Shown: positions 45,246 to 53,922 of the stretch, piece after piece
How positions within the stretch are numbered: the stretch's first letter is position 1
Layout: every line of letters starts with the position of its first letter
Notes under the pieces: model-generated
What the model saw: the letters and a program-made list of their open reading frames with translations, nothing else
The model's database searches: none
What the model was told of the DNA's origin: nothing
Origin: CAKSHP01 sp045636325
GTDB lineage: Bacteria; Bacillota; Clostridia; UBA1381; UMGS1253
Length of the DNA: 64,000 nt
Assembly (NCBI GenBank): GCA_045636325.1
Contig: JAZTXH010000011.1
Location: forward strand, 62,001 to 126,000
Direction: 5' to 3'
Translations under genes and position numbers: made by a program

Positions 45246-46790
45246 TCATATCATTTTACCCTCTGCATGCTGCATTTCCAATTCTGAATTTTTTTCAATG
45301 TCTGCAATGATTTTTTGTTTATTTCTGATATATCCGTCAGGTATAGAATTCAAATAAACCACTGGGTCTTTGATAATTCCCTTGGTAAACAGGTTATCCG
45401 CCGTCTGAATCTGCATAATTTCACTCCAGTATGTGGATGCGCCAATATTAACATCAAGGTTGTATTCAATATCTCTTACGGAAGAAAAATCAAATATACC
45501 AAACTTCGTGTCACCATCATCTTCATCCATAAAAATTTCCCTTACGCCGTAATAAGCGCCAATCATATCAAGAATAATTCGGATATAATCCTCAACCATT
45601 TGATAAAAGCTGAGCTTGATAAGCTCAAGTGGTGCATTTGACGCTTTCTGTGCCGCAATTATGGCAGATGCATTATCCGGCCTCACATTACCAAGAGATG
45701 AATCAGACGTACCCATGTATTCTTTTGTGTAAACCATGGTTTTTTCCACAAGCTCCATTACCTGACCTGACATATCAGGCATTTTAAAAGCACTTGTAAC
45801 TGCATCGTTAATGCCACCCTCAACACATATTGCCTCACCGATTTTGTTTGAAAATCCGTTGGGAAAACGGTTAATATCATAAATAAGCTTTGGAAACGCC
45901 AGCTTTTTAACATAATCCATACCCATAGCATAGCATTTGTTTATAAATATCTGATTTGGAATAAGCTCTGTTACTGCCGCCTGACCATGATATGAATTTT
46001 TTACTCTTTCCCAATTAAAATATGATATAGGATACAGCTTAAGCCCCGTATCAAATGGCTCTTTTAAAAACACCTCTTCCGTAGAAATGCTTGCATAAAC
46101 GTGTCCGTTTTCTTTATAGAATCTGTAAAAAACGCTTACCGCTTCACCCTCTGTATCACTTCCGAAAAAGTTTTCCTCTGCCTTTGACGGCTTAATTTCC
46201 GAAATGATATTTTCACCTGCTCCAAAGCCTCTTGCCATTCGCACCACATCGCTAAGTGGCTTTCTCACGATAATAATTATGTATGGCTGACTTTGCACAT
46301 CGGAGCTTGCAGTGTTTGCAAATATTATGTTTGTGTTGTCCACCACATTTGCATTTATAAAGCCTTCTGCCGCCTGACCTGTTTTTGCTGACTGGTCAAA
46401 ATAAAAATACAAGCAGCCGTCACCGTCTACACAGGCATTTTTCAAAACCTCGCGGTTTTTATGCTTCAATTTTGCATATTCAATGGTTTTTAAAATCTCT
46501 CTTTGCGCAACCTTTGCAATTTTGTCTGTTGCATTATTTTCACCATAAGGCTCGATTGATGCGGTAATATCATCAGACACTATCATAGACACAAACATAT
46601 TTGATACTCTTTTTAAGATGTTAAACACCGGCTTGTCTAAGTCAGGCGCATCAACGCCTTCCCACTGCTTGCCTATAAAGAAGTTTTCGTTTTTATTTAC
46701 GGTGTTGTATAAATCAATGCTTTCATTATAGCTGACTCCCTTTTTATACTGCTCGTATATTTTTTTTGGTGTCAGATTTTTGTTTTCCAT
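45246..46790 (-). CDS. Phage portal protein
   Basis: 514 aa. Portal features are YNTVNKNENFFIGKQWEGVD, FNILKRVSNMFVSMIVSDDITASI, a long middle with NVRPDNASAIIAAQKASNAPLELIKLSFYQMVEDY, and DLDV-type C-terminal strands. It forms the dodecameric DNA entry vertex. GGAAAGGGG before the ATG lies inside the preceding small gene. The final residues (ELEMQHAEGKMI) are read from a TGCATGCTGCATTTCC-type repeat. Confidence 0.88.
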   Translation of the reverse strand: MENKNLTPKKIYEQYKKGVSYNESIDLYNTVNKNENFFIGKQWEGVDAPDLDKPVFNILKRVSNMFVSMIVSDDITASIEPYGENNATDKIAKVAQREILKTIEYAKLKHKNREVLKNACVDGDGCLYFYFDQSAKTGQAAEGFINANVVDNTNIIFANTASSDVQSQPYIIIIVRKPLSDVVRMARGFGAGENIISEIKPSKAEENFFGSDTEGEAVSVFYRFYKENGHVYASISTEEVFLKEPFDTGLKLYPISYFNWERVKNSYHGQAAVTELIPNQIFINKCYAMGMDYVKKLAFPKLIYDINRFPNGFSNKIGEAICVEGGINDAVTSAFKMPDMSGQVMELVEKTMVYTKEYMGTSDSSLGNVRPDNASAIIAAQKASNAPLELIKLSFYQMVEDYIRIILDMIGAYYGVREIFMDEDDGDTKFGIFDFSSVRDIEYNLDVNIGASTYWSEIMQIQTADNLFTKGIIKDPVVYLNSIPDGYIRNKQKIIADIEKNSELEMQHAEGKMI

Positions 46791-46793
46791 AAA

Positions 46794-46973
46794 TTATTTC
46801 CCCTTTCCGTTGTAGCTTAGTAAATTTTCCCACTGCTTGCTCACAGTAAGCTTTTCGGTTTCTTCGTTTTTTAAAACCTGCTTTTTTCTTTTCGGAAGGC
46901 TAAATCTTAATTCTCCTTTTTCAATTAATGCGCCAACAATAACGCCTATAATTGCAAAAATTCCGCTTTCCAT
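46794..46973 (-). CDS. Small one-TM phage protein
   Basis: 59 aa, beginning MESGIFAIIGVIVGALIEKG and ending WENLLSYNGKGK. One N-terminal TM is followed by a basic region (RFSLPKRKKQVL). It is 3 bp upstream of the portal ATG and carries the portal ribosome-binding site. Its function is unknown. Confidence 0.65.
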   Translation of the reverse strand: MESGIFAIIGVIVGALIEKGELRFSLPKRKKQVLKNEETEKLTVSKQWENLLSYNGKGK

Positions 46974-47159
46974 ATTTTTTCATCCTTTCTTTGTTTTTGG
47001 TCTTTTTGTCAAACCCTCTTGTGAGAAGATTTCGGCATTTTCATAAGGAAACGACGGGTGAAGTTTTTTTAATTTTTTTGTTATTTAACTTTCCCTGTCT
47101 CACTGCATTTGACAGCTCTCTGTTATACAGAGCCTTCGTTGTGCAAAATAATTTTGCAT

Positions 47160-47438
47160 TTATTTAGCAAGCCGTCTTACCGCCTTATCCAGCACAAACC
47201 GAATCTCGTCAGTTTCCTCATTTTCGCCCGTTTCACTTTGCTCTTTTCCCTCATTTTTCATTTCCATTATCAGATTTGCAAGCTTAATTAACTCATCGGT
47301 TTTAATAAGCTTTATAGCATCTCCTGCATTTCCCTCATTGTGACATGCAAGCAAATAATCAAGCCTCGCCTCAATCAGCTTTATTACCTTTTCAAATACT
47401 CCGTCTGTCTTTTTTTCTTCTGTGATAATAAAAATCAC
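47160..47438 (-). CDS. Small phage protein, function unknown
   Basis: Up to 92 aa, helical (VFEKVIKLIEARLDYLLACHNEGNAGDAIKLIKTDELIKLANLIMEM) with an acidic tail. The start is uncertain: the GTG at 47438 overlaps the AAGGAGGG site, so a nearby ATT may be used. It lies between the terminase and portal genes. It is not an obvious small terminase, which would normally precede the large subunit. Confidence 0.5.
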   Translation of the reverse strand: MIFIITEEKKTDGVFEKVIKLIEARLDYLLACHNEGNAGDAIKLIKTDELIKLANLIMEMKNEGKEQSETGENEETDEIRFVLDKAVRRLAK

Positions 47439-47463
47439 CCTCCTTTTTTATACCATCAAAATC

Positions 47464-48795
47464 TTACATGCCATAATTTAAAAATGACAAATATTCGTTT
47501 TGCAACAAGTCCGTTTTTTTTCTTCCCTCAGGCTTTGCCGCAATTGACATAACAAATCCCCTCAGTGCATCAGGAGCATGGGTAAGCTCGTGAGGATTTT
47601 TTGCTACATCATTTACATTTATTCTGTCATACACAAGCGCAGGCAGAGTGCGTATAAGATTACGGCAGTTTTCACAAATTTTAAGACGTGGCTGAAGTGT
47701 GCCGTCAAAGCTCTCCCTTAGCCTTAACCATTCTTTTAATTCATACCAGCCGTTTACCCTTGAGTTATCGGTTTTGTAAAAATTAATGCCGTATCTTAAG
47801 AAAATATCAATTGCAGATTTCCCTGATTCCTGCCTGCGTGAAAATAAGTCCGGCGGTGCAAAATACATATTGATTTTTTCACCCTTAGCAGCTTCTTTAA
47901 GCATTTGTGCCGCCTTTGAAATAATAACGTTTTTTTCGTATATTTCCCGATAAACCCTCGCCTGTCCCTTATCATTTGTTGCGACCCACAAAGCACAAAA
48001 CATATCAAGACCATAGTCAATAGATACATAACGATAAGGAAAGGCTTTAAACTCTTTATCGTCATACTTACACACATGCACATTTCTGTCAAACTCATTA
48101 AAATACTGCCCTTCATAAATATCCCAGTTGCCGTAAAGCATTGCCGCACGTCTCTTTTCAGGCAGATTTTCAAGACTTTTTACATAATCGGGCGAGTTTT
48201 TTAAAAGGAAAGGGTTGTCGTACACACCAGAGCGTATAAATGCATAATCCCCTTCTTTTTCACTATTTCTATAGATTTTATCAATAAATAATCTTTTTAC
48301 CCATTCGTGCCCAACTCCTCCGGGGTTACAAGTAAAATACATTCTTGGATAAAACCGCTTTTTTATCATACCGCTTGAACGGTTGCACTCAGTTAAAATC
48401 TGAAACTGAAACTCCGTAAATTGAGTTGCTTCTTCCATAAAAATAACGTCATAGCTCTGCCCCTGATACTGAAGTGCATCCGCCTCGTTTGACAAATATC
48501 CCATAACAATTCGGCTCTGGTTATGAAAAAGAAATTCCCTTTCCGATGCTTTGTAGCTCGCAATACCCTTTGTAAGTTTAAGCATAGGAAAAATATGATT
48601 TTCTTTCAGTTCATGCAAATGTCTCCTTAAAAACAAAATCTGTATACCGCCGTATTCTGCCGCCAAAAGCACCGCCTTTACCCTTGCCGCCCAGCTTTTA
48701 CCGCCGCCTCTTGCACCGCCGTATGCTACAAAGCGGTTTTTAGAAAGAAAAAATTCCATCTGCTTCGGATATGGCTTTTGTATTTTTACATCCAA
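47464..48795 (-). CDS. Phage terminase large subunit
   Basis: 443 aa, TTG start with AAAGGAGGTGAG 5-8 bp upstream. The ATPase part has YGGARGGGKSWAARV (Walker A, about residues 24-38), FLRRH, and VIFMEEATQF (Walker B plus catalytic Glu). The nuclease part has SIDYGLDMFCALW (Asp of the RNase H fold) and further acidic motifs near HAPDALRG. It packages DNA into the prohead. It is the first gene after its promoter; no small terminase was found. Confidence 0.92.
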   Translation of the reverse strand: MDVKIQKPYPKQMEFFLSKNRFVAYGGARGGGKSWAARVKAVLLAAEYGGIQILFLRRHLHELKENHIFPMLKLTKGIASYKASEREFLFHNQSRIVMGYLSNEADALQYQGQSYDVIFMEEATQFTEFQFQILTECNRSSGMIKKRFYPRMYFTCNPGGVGHEWVKRLFIDKIYRNSEKEGDYAFIRSGVYDNPFLLKNSPDYVKSLENLPEKRRAAMLYGNWDIYEGQYFNEFDRNVHVCKYDDKEFKAFPYRYVSIDYGLDMFCALWVATNDKGQARVYREIYEKNVIISKAAQMLKEAAKGEKINMYFAPPDLFSRRQESGKSAIDIFLRYGINFYKTDNSRVNGWYELKEWLRLRESFDGTLQPRLKICENCRNLIRTLPALVYDRINVNDVAKNPHELTHAPDALRGFVMSIAAKPEGRKKTDLLQNEYLSFLNYGM

Positions 48796-48816
48796 TATCT
48801 CACCTCCTTTGATTTA

Positions 48817-48850
48817 ATTGTACAGTATTTTTATTGGTTACTACTCTAAG
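48817..48850 (-). promoter_or_regulatory. Phage-type promoter before terminase
   Basis: On the minus strand, CTTAGAGTAGT (48850-48840), exactly 17 bp, then TACAAT (48822-48817). The start codon of terL is 22 bp downstream of the -10, so the leader is very short. Confidence 0.75.
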
Positions 48851-48920
48851 TTTTTTTGCTATTTGCCTCCCTTTCCCCGTAGTAGCGGATATTATCCTCC
48901 CGCATCATGGCATAAATTAA

Positions 48921-48947
48921 TTTCTCACCGTCAACTCTGCGGTTTTT
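48921..48947 (-). promoter_or_regulatory. Conserved upstream block, copy 2
   Basis: It matches 45054-45080 at 24 of 27 positions; here it lies 71 bp upstream of the promoter block. The differences are single-base changes that keep the CCG...CGG dyad. Confidence 0.65.
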
Positions 48948-48998
48948 GACGTGCTCTTTCCAGTCAAAATCATTATTTTTACAATTTACAAAAAAAAA

Positions 48999-49030
48999 AG
49001 AGATAAGACCATTTATAAGTCCTATCTCTT
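48999..49030 (-). terminator. Terminator after tmcAL
   Basis: AAGAGATAaGAC (48999-49010) pairs with GTCcTATCTCTT (49019-49030). The A-run at 48991-48999 becomes a T-run on the minus strand, downstream of the tmcAL stop. Confidence 0.75.
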
Positions 49031-49048
49031 ATCTTTATATAAATACTC

Positions 49049-50467
49049 TCATCCTTTAATTAGTTTATCCTTTTCAGCCCTTGAAAGCTGTTTTATTTCA
49101 ATCTCACGCTTTAAAGCATCAGATTTATTATTAAATTCTTCATAATACACCAGCTCAAGAGGTCCCCGTCCCTTTGTATATTTTGCACCCTTGCCCGCTT
49201 TGTGAGCCTCAAAACGCTTTTCAAGATTATTTGTCCATCCGCAGTAAAGCGAGTCATCTGCGCACTTTATAATGTAAACATAATGTGTTTCGTTCTTGTC
49301 AATAACTGCAGGGGATGTTTTAAAATCACTTCCTGCTTGCCCGCCTGAAAGAATGGCGTAAATATTGCTTGCAAGAATGTCTTTTTTAAGCATATCACTT
49401 TCCTTTTTATAAGCTGCAAGCTTTGTTATAACTTCCATAGGGCAGGTCTTTTTTATGTCTGATATTACCTTTGTGCCCATTTTACTCATGCCCAGAACGC
49501 GAATATATTCTGCCTTTTTTACATCTTCTTTTTTTATATCCAAAAGTGCAGATAAAATAATTCTTGAAGCTCTGCTTTTTGTATATCTTTTTCCCGAAAC
49601 GCAGTCAACAATTTCTTCAAAGGATTTGCACTCCCCTGCGGCTTTTAGAATTCTGTTTTCAATGCCCTCTGCCACATCGTTTATATTTCGTAATTCTTCT
49701 TTTGAAGTTGTGCGAAGCTTATATAACACAATTTCATCAAGAGCAGCGCGAAAAACAGGAGTTTTGTCTTTATAAAGCACGTGAGTTGCAGGCGGTAAAA
49801 ATTCGTTTACTTTTTCAATATCATATTCTTTTTTTAATGAATTTCTTATTCCGCTTGCAGAAGAAAAGCTGTTTTCAGATAATTTTTGCGAATTATAACC
49901 CTCACCTATACGCTTTATTGCAACCGGCTCTGACTTTGACGAAAGCTTTTTTAATGCCTTTAAATATTCTATAGCCAATGCATTATTTGGCTTTGAAAGG
50001 TGCGCAGGGTTTATATTTAAAACTTCCTTTAAGGCAATATCGCGGCTTTTCTGATAGCTTAGGCCCTCTTTAAGATTTTTTGAAATACAGGCTTTAAATT
50101 CATCGGTTTCAGCATATAATGCGTCGGCAAGCTTCTCAAGAGTTTTTATATTGTCGCACTCTGCCCCGAAGCATACAAAATCTACTCCGACCGCATCTAA
50201 AATGCTTACTGCGCCATATGCAAATTTTTCAGCGCAGGAAAGAGCATACACCACAGGCAACTCAATCACCAAATCAGCGCCTGTCAAAAGTGCCGCCTTT
50301 GCCCTTGTGTGCTTGTCAAAAATGGCCACATCTCCCCTTTGCATAAAATTACCGCTCATTACGCACACCACCGCATCAGCGCCTGTAATTTCCTTTGCTC
50401 GGGCAATATGATATTCATGCCCCGTATGAAAGGGATTGTATTCACAAACTATGCCAACAGTTTTCAT
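49049..50467 (-). CDS. tmcAL: tRNA(Met) cytidine acetate ligase fused to a GIY-YIG nuclease domain
   Basis: 472 aa; a typical TmcAL ends near 390-400. Residues about 1-385 are TmcAL: GIVCEYNPFHTGHEYH (nucleotidyltransferase HxGH-type loop), VVCVMSGNFMQRGDVAIFDKHTRA, LVIELPVVYALSCAEKFAYGAV. Residues about 390-472 are a complete YhbQ-type GIY-YIG domain: YVYIIKCADDSLYCGWTNNLEKRFEAHKAGKGAKYTKGRGP, with the conserved Arg and EIEIKQLSRAEK. TmcAL uses ATP and acetate to make ac4C34 in elongator tRNA-Met. The junction falls exactly at the usual TmcAL C-terminus. Acetate supply next door (pta, ackA) is suggestive but common. Confidence 0.88.
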   Translation of the reverse strand: MKTVGIVCEYNPFHTGHEYHIARAKEITGADAVVCVMSGNFMQRGDVAIFDKHTRAKAALLTGADLVIELPVVYALSCAEKFAYGAVSILDAVGVDFVCFGAECDNIKTLEKLADALYAETDEFKACISKNLKEGLSYQKSRDIALKEVLNINPAHLSKPNNALAIEYLKALKKLSSKSEPVAIKRIGEGYNSQKLSENSFSSASGIRNSLKKEYDIEKVNEFLPPATHVLYKDKTPVFRAALDEIVLYKLRTTSKEELRNINDVAEGIENRILKAAGECKSFEEIVDCVSGKRYTKSRASRIILSALLDIKKEDVKKAEYIRVLGMSKMGTKVISDIKKTCPMEVITKLAAYKKESDMLKKDILASNIYAILSGGQAGSDFKTSPAVIDKNETHYVYIIKCADDSLYCGWTNNLEKRFEAHKAGKGAKYTKGRGPLELVYYEEFNNKSDALKREIEIKQLSRAEKDKLIKG

Positions 50468-50548
50468 ATAAATGCCTGCCTTTTTTGTTAATTTTTTAAA
50501 ATATAATCCTTCTTTTATTATTTTAACATATTTTTTGTAAAAATGCTA

Positions 50549-50577
50549 TTGTAAAATAAAAAAAAATATTATATAAT
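50549..50577 (+). promoter_or_regulatory. SigA promoter for pta
   Basis: TTGTAA (50549-50554), a 17-bp A-rich spacer and a perfect TATAAT (50572-50577). It divides pta from the divergent tmcAL gene. Confidence 0.85.
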
Positions 50578-50629
50578 ATATTTCGGTGATAAAATTTATA
50601 TGTAATATTTTTTGCAGGAGGAATTATAA

Positions 50630-51634
50630 ATGAGCAACTTTTTGGAAAGAATTAAAAAAAGAGCAAAGTCAGACAAAAAAACTATCGTTTTGCCTGAATC
50701 TATGGATGCAAGAACCTTTGAAGCAGCTGAAAAAATTTTGAAAGAAGGCATTGCAAACATTGTTATTATCGGTACACCTGAAGAAGTTGAAAAATATGGT
50801 AAAGGTTATGACATAAGCGGTGCAACAGTTATTGACCCGTTTACATATGAAAAAACACAAGATTATATTAATCTTTTTGTAGAACTTAGAAAATCAAAGG
50901 GTCTTACATATGAGGATGCTAAAAAGCAGGCTTTAGGGGATTATATGTATTATGCATGCTTAATGGTTAAAGCAGGCGATGCTGACGGTGTTGTTTCAGG
51001 TGCTTGCCATTCAACAGCAAACACACTTCGCCCCTCACTTCAGATTATTAAAACAAAGCCCGGCGTTAAGCTTGTGTCTGCGTTTTTCGTTATGGTTGTT
51101 CCGAATTGCGAGTACGGTGCAGATGGTACATTTATTTTTGCTGACAGCGGTCTTGAGCAGAATCCCGACCCCGAAAAATTAGCAGCTATCGCCGCTTGCA
51201 GTGCAGAAAGCTTTGAGCTTTTAGCTGAAAAAGAAGCATATGTTGCTATGCTTTCCCACTCGACAATGGGCTCTGCAAAGCATGCAGATGTTGATAAGGT
51301 TGTTGAGGCAACAAGAATATGTAAAGAAAATAATCCTAATCTTAATGTTGACGGTGAGCTTCAGCTTGATGCAGCTATAGTTCCTTCAATTGGTGAGTCA
51401 AAGGCTCCCGGAAGCAAGGTTGCAGGTAAGGCAAACGTTTTAGTATTCCCCGACCTTGATGCAGGCAACATTGGTTACAAATTAGTTCAGAGACTTGCAA
51501 AAGCAGAAGCATACGGCCCGGTAACTCAGGGTATCGCAATGCCCATTAACGATTTGTCAAGAGGCTGCAGTGCCGATGATATCGTTGGCGTTGTTGCAAT
51601 TACTTGTGTTCAGGCACAGGCGATGGACAAATAA
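50630..51634 (+). CDS. pta: Phosphate acetyltransferase
   Basis: 334 aa, single-domain Pta. It converts acetyl-CoA and phosphate to acetyl-phosphate. Visible motifs are IVLPESMDARTFEAAEKI at the start, DGVVSGACHSTANTLRPSLQIIKT in the centre, and VDGELQLDAAIVP...ANVLVFPDLDAGNIGYKLVQRLAKAEAYGPVTQG near the end. GCAGGAGG precedes the ATG. It is followed by ackA in the usual acetate operon. Confidence 0.97.
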   Translation: MSNFLERIKKRAKSDKKTIVLPESMDARTFEAAEKILKEGIANIVIIGTPEEVEKYGKGYDISGATVIDPFTYEKTQDYINLFVELRKSKGLTYEDAKKQALGDYMYYACLMVKAGDADGVVSGACHSTANTLRPSLQIIKTKPGVKLVSAFFVMVVPNCEYGADGTFIFADSGLEQNPDPEKLAAIAACSAESFELLAEKEAYVAMLSHSTMGSAKHADVDKVVEATRICKENNPNLNVDGELQLDAAIVPSIGESKAPGSKVAGKANVLVFPDLDAGNIGYKLVQRLAKAEAYGPVTQGIAMPINDLSRGCSADDIVGVVAITCVQAQAMDK

Positions 51635-51725
51635 TAGGTAATAGTGAATAAGGAATAGGTATGGTGCAAAATCTACGATTTTGTATATTTAAAACATAAA
51701 AATTCAAAAAAAAGGAGATATAAAA

Positions 51726-52916
51726 ATGAAAGTACTTGTTATTAATGCAGGAAGTTCATCACTTAAATATCAGCTTATAAACACTGATAATAATGGAGTT
51801 ATCGCAAAAGGTCTTTGCGAGAGAATTGGTATTGAAGGCTCAAAGCTTACTCACAAGCCTGCTGGCAAGGATGAAGCTATTATAACAGAGCCCATGAATA
51901 CACATGCAGATGCAATCAAGCTTGTTATCGGCGCATTGGTTGACAAAAACCATGGTGTAATCAGCTCAATGGACGAAATCGAAGCTGTCGGCCACAGAGT
52001 TGTGCATGGCGGCGAGGAATTTGCAGGCAGCGTAATTATTGACGATGCCGTTAAAGCGGCTCTTGAAAAATGCGCTGAGCTTGCACCCCTTCACAACCCC
52101 GCAAATATTACAGGTATCAAAGCTTGTGAAGAAGTTATGCCCGGCATAAAACAGGTTGGTGTATTTGATACAGCTTTCCATCAGACAATGCCAAAAAAGG
52201 CATATATTTATGGTATTCCTTATGAATTATATGAAAAATATAAAATCAGAAGATACGGCTTCCACGGTACAAGCCATAAGTATGTTTCTATGCGTGCTGC
52301 CGAAATGCTCGGAAAAGATATTAAGGATTTAAAGATTATTACATGCCACTTAGGTAACGGTTCATCTGTTGCTGCAGTTGACGGCGGTAAGTCTGTTGAC
52401 ACATCAATGGGCTTTACTCCCCTTGCAGGTACACTTATGGGCACACGTTCAGGCGATATTGACCCTGCTATTCTTCCCTTTGTTATGGCAAAACTTGGCA
52501 TTGATGCAAAGAAAATGGACCAGATGCTTAACAAGGAAAGCGGCGTACTTGGTGTATCAGGCGTATCAAGTGACTTCCGTGATTTGGAGGCGGCTGCAGA
52601 TGCAGGAAACGAAAGAGCACAGCTTGCAATGGATATGTTTATTTACGCAATCAAGCGTTACATCGGTTATTATGCAGCTGCAATGGGCGGTGTTGACGTA
52701 ATTGTATTTACTGCAGGTGTTGGTGAAAACAACGGCATTATGCGTGCAGCTATGACAGAAGGCTTAGAGTTTATGGGTGTTAAGATTAACGAAGAAGAAA
52801 ACAAAAAGCGTGGCGAGCTTGATATTACAGGCGAAGGAGCAAGAGTTAAAACTCTTGTTATTCCCACAAACGAAGAGCTTATGATAGCACTTGAAACAAA
52901 AGCACTGGTTGGCTGA
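51726..52916 (+). CDS. ackA: Acetate kinase
   Basis: 396 aa, normal length. It turns acetyl-phosphate into acetate and ATP. Motifs are VLVINAGSSSLKYQL at the N-terminus, GHRVVHGGEEF, FDTAFHQTMP, RRYGFHGTSHKYV, HLGNGSSVAAV and FTAGVGENN. AAAGGAG precedes the ATG. The 91-bp gap after pta holds GTGAATAAGGAATAGG-type repeats and a CAAAATCtacGATTTTG palindrome (51665-51681). Confidence 0.98.
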   Translation: MKVLVINAGSSSLKYQLINTDNNGVIAKGLCERIGIEGSKLTHKPAGKDEAIITEPMNTHADAIKLVIGALVDKNHGVISSMDEIEAVGHRVVHGGEEFAGSVIIDDAVKAALEKCAELAPLHNPANITGIKACEEVMPGIKQVGVFDTAFHQTMPKKAYIYGIPYELYEKYKIRRYGFHGTSHKYVSMRAAEMLGKDIKDLKIITCHLGNGSSVAAVDGGKSVDTSMGFTPLAGTLMGTRSGDIDPAILPFVMAKLGIDAKKMDQMLNKESGVLGVSGVSSDFRDLEAAADAGNERAQLAMDMFIYAIKRYIGYYAAAMGGVDVIVFTAGVGENNGIMRAAMTEGLEFMGVKINEEENKKRGELDITGEGARVKTLVIPTNEELMIALETKALVG

Positions 52917-52962
52917 GAAACAGGTAAAATTTTTTCTAAACACAAAAAATTAAAAATAGTAT

Positions 52963-52994
52963 AAAAAAAGGGTTCAAATTTGAACCCTTTTTTT
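52963..52994. terminator. Bidirectional terminator, 32-bp perfect palindrome
   Basis: A7-GGGTTCAAATTTGAACCC-T7 between ackA (plus) and the convergent zinc-ribbon gene (minus). Confidence 0.9.
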
Positions 52995-52995
52995 A

Positions 52996-53733
52996 TCATA
53001 CCGCATATGCCATGTTACCGCTTTCTGTCACTGCATTAACCTTTGAGGCACATATTTTGCCAAAATTAAGCATATATCTTAGCTTTGCCCATACCATCCT
53101 GCGGCTGTGCTTTACATTTTCAGCGTCTTTCATATAATAAATGCCGGTGTCTTTATTTTCAATAAGAGTGTATTCAAAAGCACATACCTTTTTTGCCGCA
53201 ACGTCATCACTTAAAAACCTTATACAAAGCATTTTTGCTTCGCGGAAGCGTGCCATGCGTCTTAAGAGGTCAATAACTCGCAATCTGTTAAGGTCTGAAA
53301 AACAGTTTTTATTTTCAGACTGAAAAAACATATTTATAATTTTATCTGCCACTATATTTTTTGCCTCTTCTGAATTTGCTGTCCACATTGCGCAAAACAT
53401 GTTTCCTATTGCCTTATCAAAATCACCTTCTGCTTTGCAAATCATTGCAAGGCATATAAATCTTTTTGATGCTTCGCAGTCAGCTGCAGTGTCACATGTT
53501 TTATATTCAATACTTCTTAAATATTTAGGCTTTATCAAAGCCTTATCTTCAAGAGTAATGCTCACATATCCGCAGCAGTCACATTTATTTATTATAAAGC
53601 CTTCCACACTTTCGCGGTCAGCATTAAAGCTAAGGTCGTTTTCTGATGAGTCTACATGTATTCCGTATTTTATAAATTCTGTATTTTCCGCTCCGCACAT
53701 TGCACATTTGCATTTTCTTTCTGTTATAATCAT
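52996..53733 (-). CDS. Zinc-ribbon hypothetical protein (DUF2225-like)
   Basis: 245 aa. The N-terminus has CKCAMCGAE and later INKCDCCGYVS, a split zinc ribbon. The middle and end are helical repeats (ASKRFICLAMICKAEGDFDKAIGNMFCAMWTANS, RFREAKMLCIRFLSDD) reminiscent of TPR. The architecture is like that of DUF2225 proteins, but this is a weak match by eye. It has no membrane segments. Confidence 0.6.
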   Translation of the reverse strand: MIITERKCKCAMCGAENTEFIKYGIHVDSSENDLSFNADRESVEGFIINKCDCCGYVSITLEDKALIKPKYLRSIEYKTCDTAADCEASKRFICLAMICKAEGDFDKAIGNMFCAMWTANSEEAKNIVADKIINMFFQSENKNCFSDLNRLRVIDLLRRMARFREAKMLCIRFLSDDVAAKKVCAFEYTLIENKDTGIYYMKDAENVKHSRRMVWAKLRYMLNFGKICASKVNAVTESGNMAYAV

Positions 53734-53890
53734 TTAAAACCACCGTCCGTAAATTATTTTCTATGACTATATTCTACCACGGCAGATTTTTTTATGGTCG
53801 CAAAAAATGCGACATTTAAATTTTTGTAAATTTGTTTTTAAAACAAAACAAACTCACAGATTTTCACGCCATACCTTTTCCCTTTCCCTA

Positions 53891-53922
53891 AAAAAAGGGT
53901 TCCCTTCAAGGAACCCTTTTTT
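53891..53922 (-). terminator. Terminator at the end of the lipoprotein gene
   Basis: AAAAAAGGGTTCC (53891-53903) pairs with GGAACCCTTTTTT (53910-53922), the last base being the first of the stop codon complement. On the minus strand it ends in a T-run. Confidence 0.85.

Noticed and set aside
48796..49048. Small terminase gene upstream of terL
   Set aside because: No open frame with a ribosome-binding site in either strand; the gap holds the promoter, the conserved block and the tmcAL terminator.
49275..49305. Homing endonuclease insertion in tmcAL
   Set aside because: The GIY-YIG part is a YhbQ-type domain at the natural C-terminus, not an intron or intein within a conserved site.
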